Assembly: GCA_012295275.1 (NCBI GenBank)
Contig: CM022677.1
Location: 24,983,121-25,003,120, forward strand
Length of the DNA stretch: 20,000 nt
Source: Chrysomallon squamiferum
Taxonomy: Eukaryota > Mollusca > Gastropoda > Neomphalida > Peltospiridae
Direction of reading: 5' to 3'
Under the pieces are notes generated by a model that was not told the origin of the DNA, did no database searches, and saw only the letters and a program-made list of their open reading frames with translations. The position numbers and the translations under genes are program-made. The stretch's first letter is position 1. Each line of letters opens with the position of its first letter. This document shows positions 19,667 through 20,000 of the stretch, piece after piece.

Positions 19667-19823
19667 CTTCAACAAACAAAACAACATTAATCATTTAACT
19701 ACATAACAGAATGTACCATTTGTAGCTTCAACAAACAAAACAACATTCATCATTTAACAACATAACAGAATGTACCATTTGTAGCTTCAACAAACAAAAC
19801 AATATTCATCATTTAACTACATA
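19651..19823 (-). repeat. 59-bp tandem repeat (nearly three copies) that includes a 3' splice site and the start of exon 1
   Basis: Copies lie at 19651-19709, 19710-19768 and 19769-19823; the last lacks 4 bp. They differ at only a few positions. The first copy overlaps the exon by 16 bp and includes its acceptor GAAG|CTAC. The other two carry the same acceptor and exon-start sequence inside the intron. Exonising an upstream copy would bring a TAA in the exon's frame within about ten codons. Confidence 0.93.
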
Positions 19824-19856
19824 CGTGCTTATAAAATAATGTTAATTATTAACATC

Positions 19857-19940
19857 AAAACTGTAAAGATAATTTATTTTAATATTTATACATAATACAA
19901 AACTGTAAAGATAATTTATCTTAATATTTATACATAATAC
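19857..19940. repeat. 42-bp tandem duplication
   Basis: Two adjacent 42-bp copies (19857-19898 and 19899-19940) start AAAACTGTAAAG and differ at one base. They lie upstream of the 59-bp repeat in the gene's sense. Confidence 0.9.
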
Positions 19941-20000
19941 TACTATTACTACTACAACTAATCATAATAATAATAAACATATCCAGGATCTACAGTATTT

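Noticed and set aside
19960-20000. Another aminopeptidase exon at the right edge
   Set aside because: The last bases offer possible AG and GT dinucleotides on the - strand, but too little sequence remains to find a coding frame or M1 motif.

Overview
This is a eukaryotic nuclear window. It has no bacterial-style operons. It is very AT-rich and crowded with microsatellites and minisatellites. Coding sequence occurs only as short GT-AG exons separated by introns of roughly 430 to 1370 bp. The two genes it contains and the repeat style fit an invertebrate animal, plausibly a mollusc or another lophotrochozoan. That placement is an inference from gene content and composition, not something a diagnostic sequence proves.

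Two genes lie tail to tail. At the left edge (97-249, + strand) is the last coding exon of a glycoside hydrolase family 38 enzyme, most like lysosomal alpha-mannosidase; the rest of that gene lies upstream of the window. At the right (11174-19666, - strand) are the last ten coding exons of an M1-family zinc aminopeptidase of the aminopeptidase N / glutamyl aminopeptidase type. They read through as 374 in-frame residues with no frameshift or premature stop, and cover the end of the small beta domain and the whole helical ERAP1_C domain. The catalytic GAMEN and HEXXH motifs must lie beyond the right edge.

Between the genes (250-11173) I find no convincing coding exon. Positions 250-4690 and 7150-11040 are AT-rich with simple repeats. 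The segment 4700-7150 is less repetitive and richer in G+C. It holds three perfect TGACGTCA sites, a TGACGTAA site, a 14-bp palindrome centred on TTACGTAA, a TCACGTGA E-box palindrome and several hairpins, so it is a candidate regulatory region.

The most unusual material is in the aminopeptidase introns. Three exons have tandem arrays beginning at or beside their 3' splice sites: a 59-bp unit that copies the acceptor itself, a 27-bp unit whose every core copy carries CAG|GTAATAA on the sense strand (an acceptor back to back with a donor), and a 52-bp unit carrying TTAAC and AACAG. The first intron has a tandem block with nine AGGTCA nuclear-receptor half-sites, including two perfect DR4 elements. 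The end of the coding sequence and the 3' untranslated region share a decayed repeat of about 34 bp.
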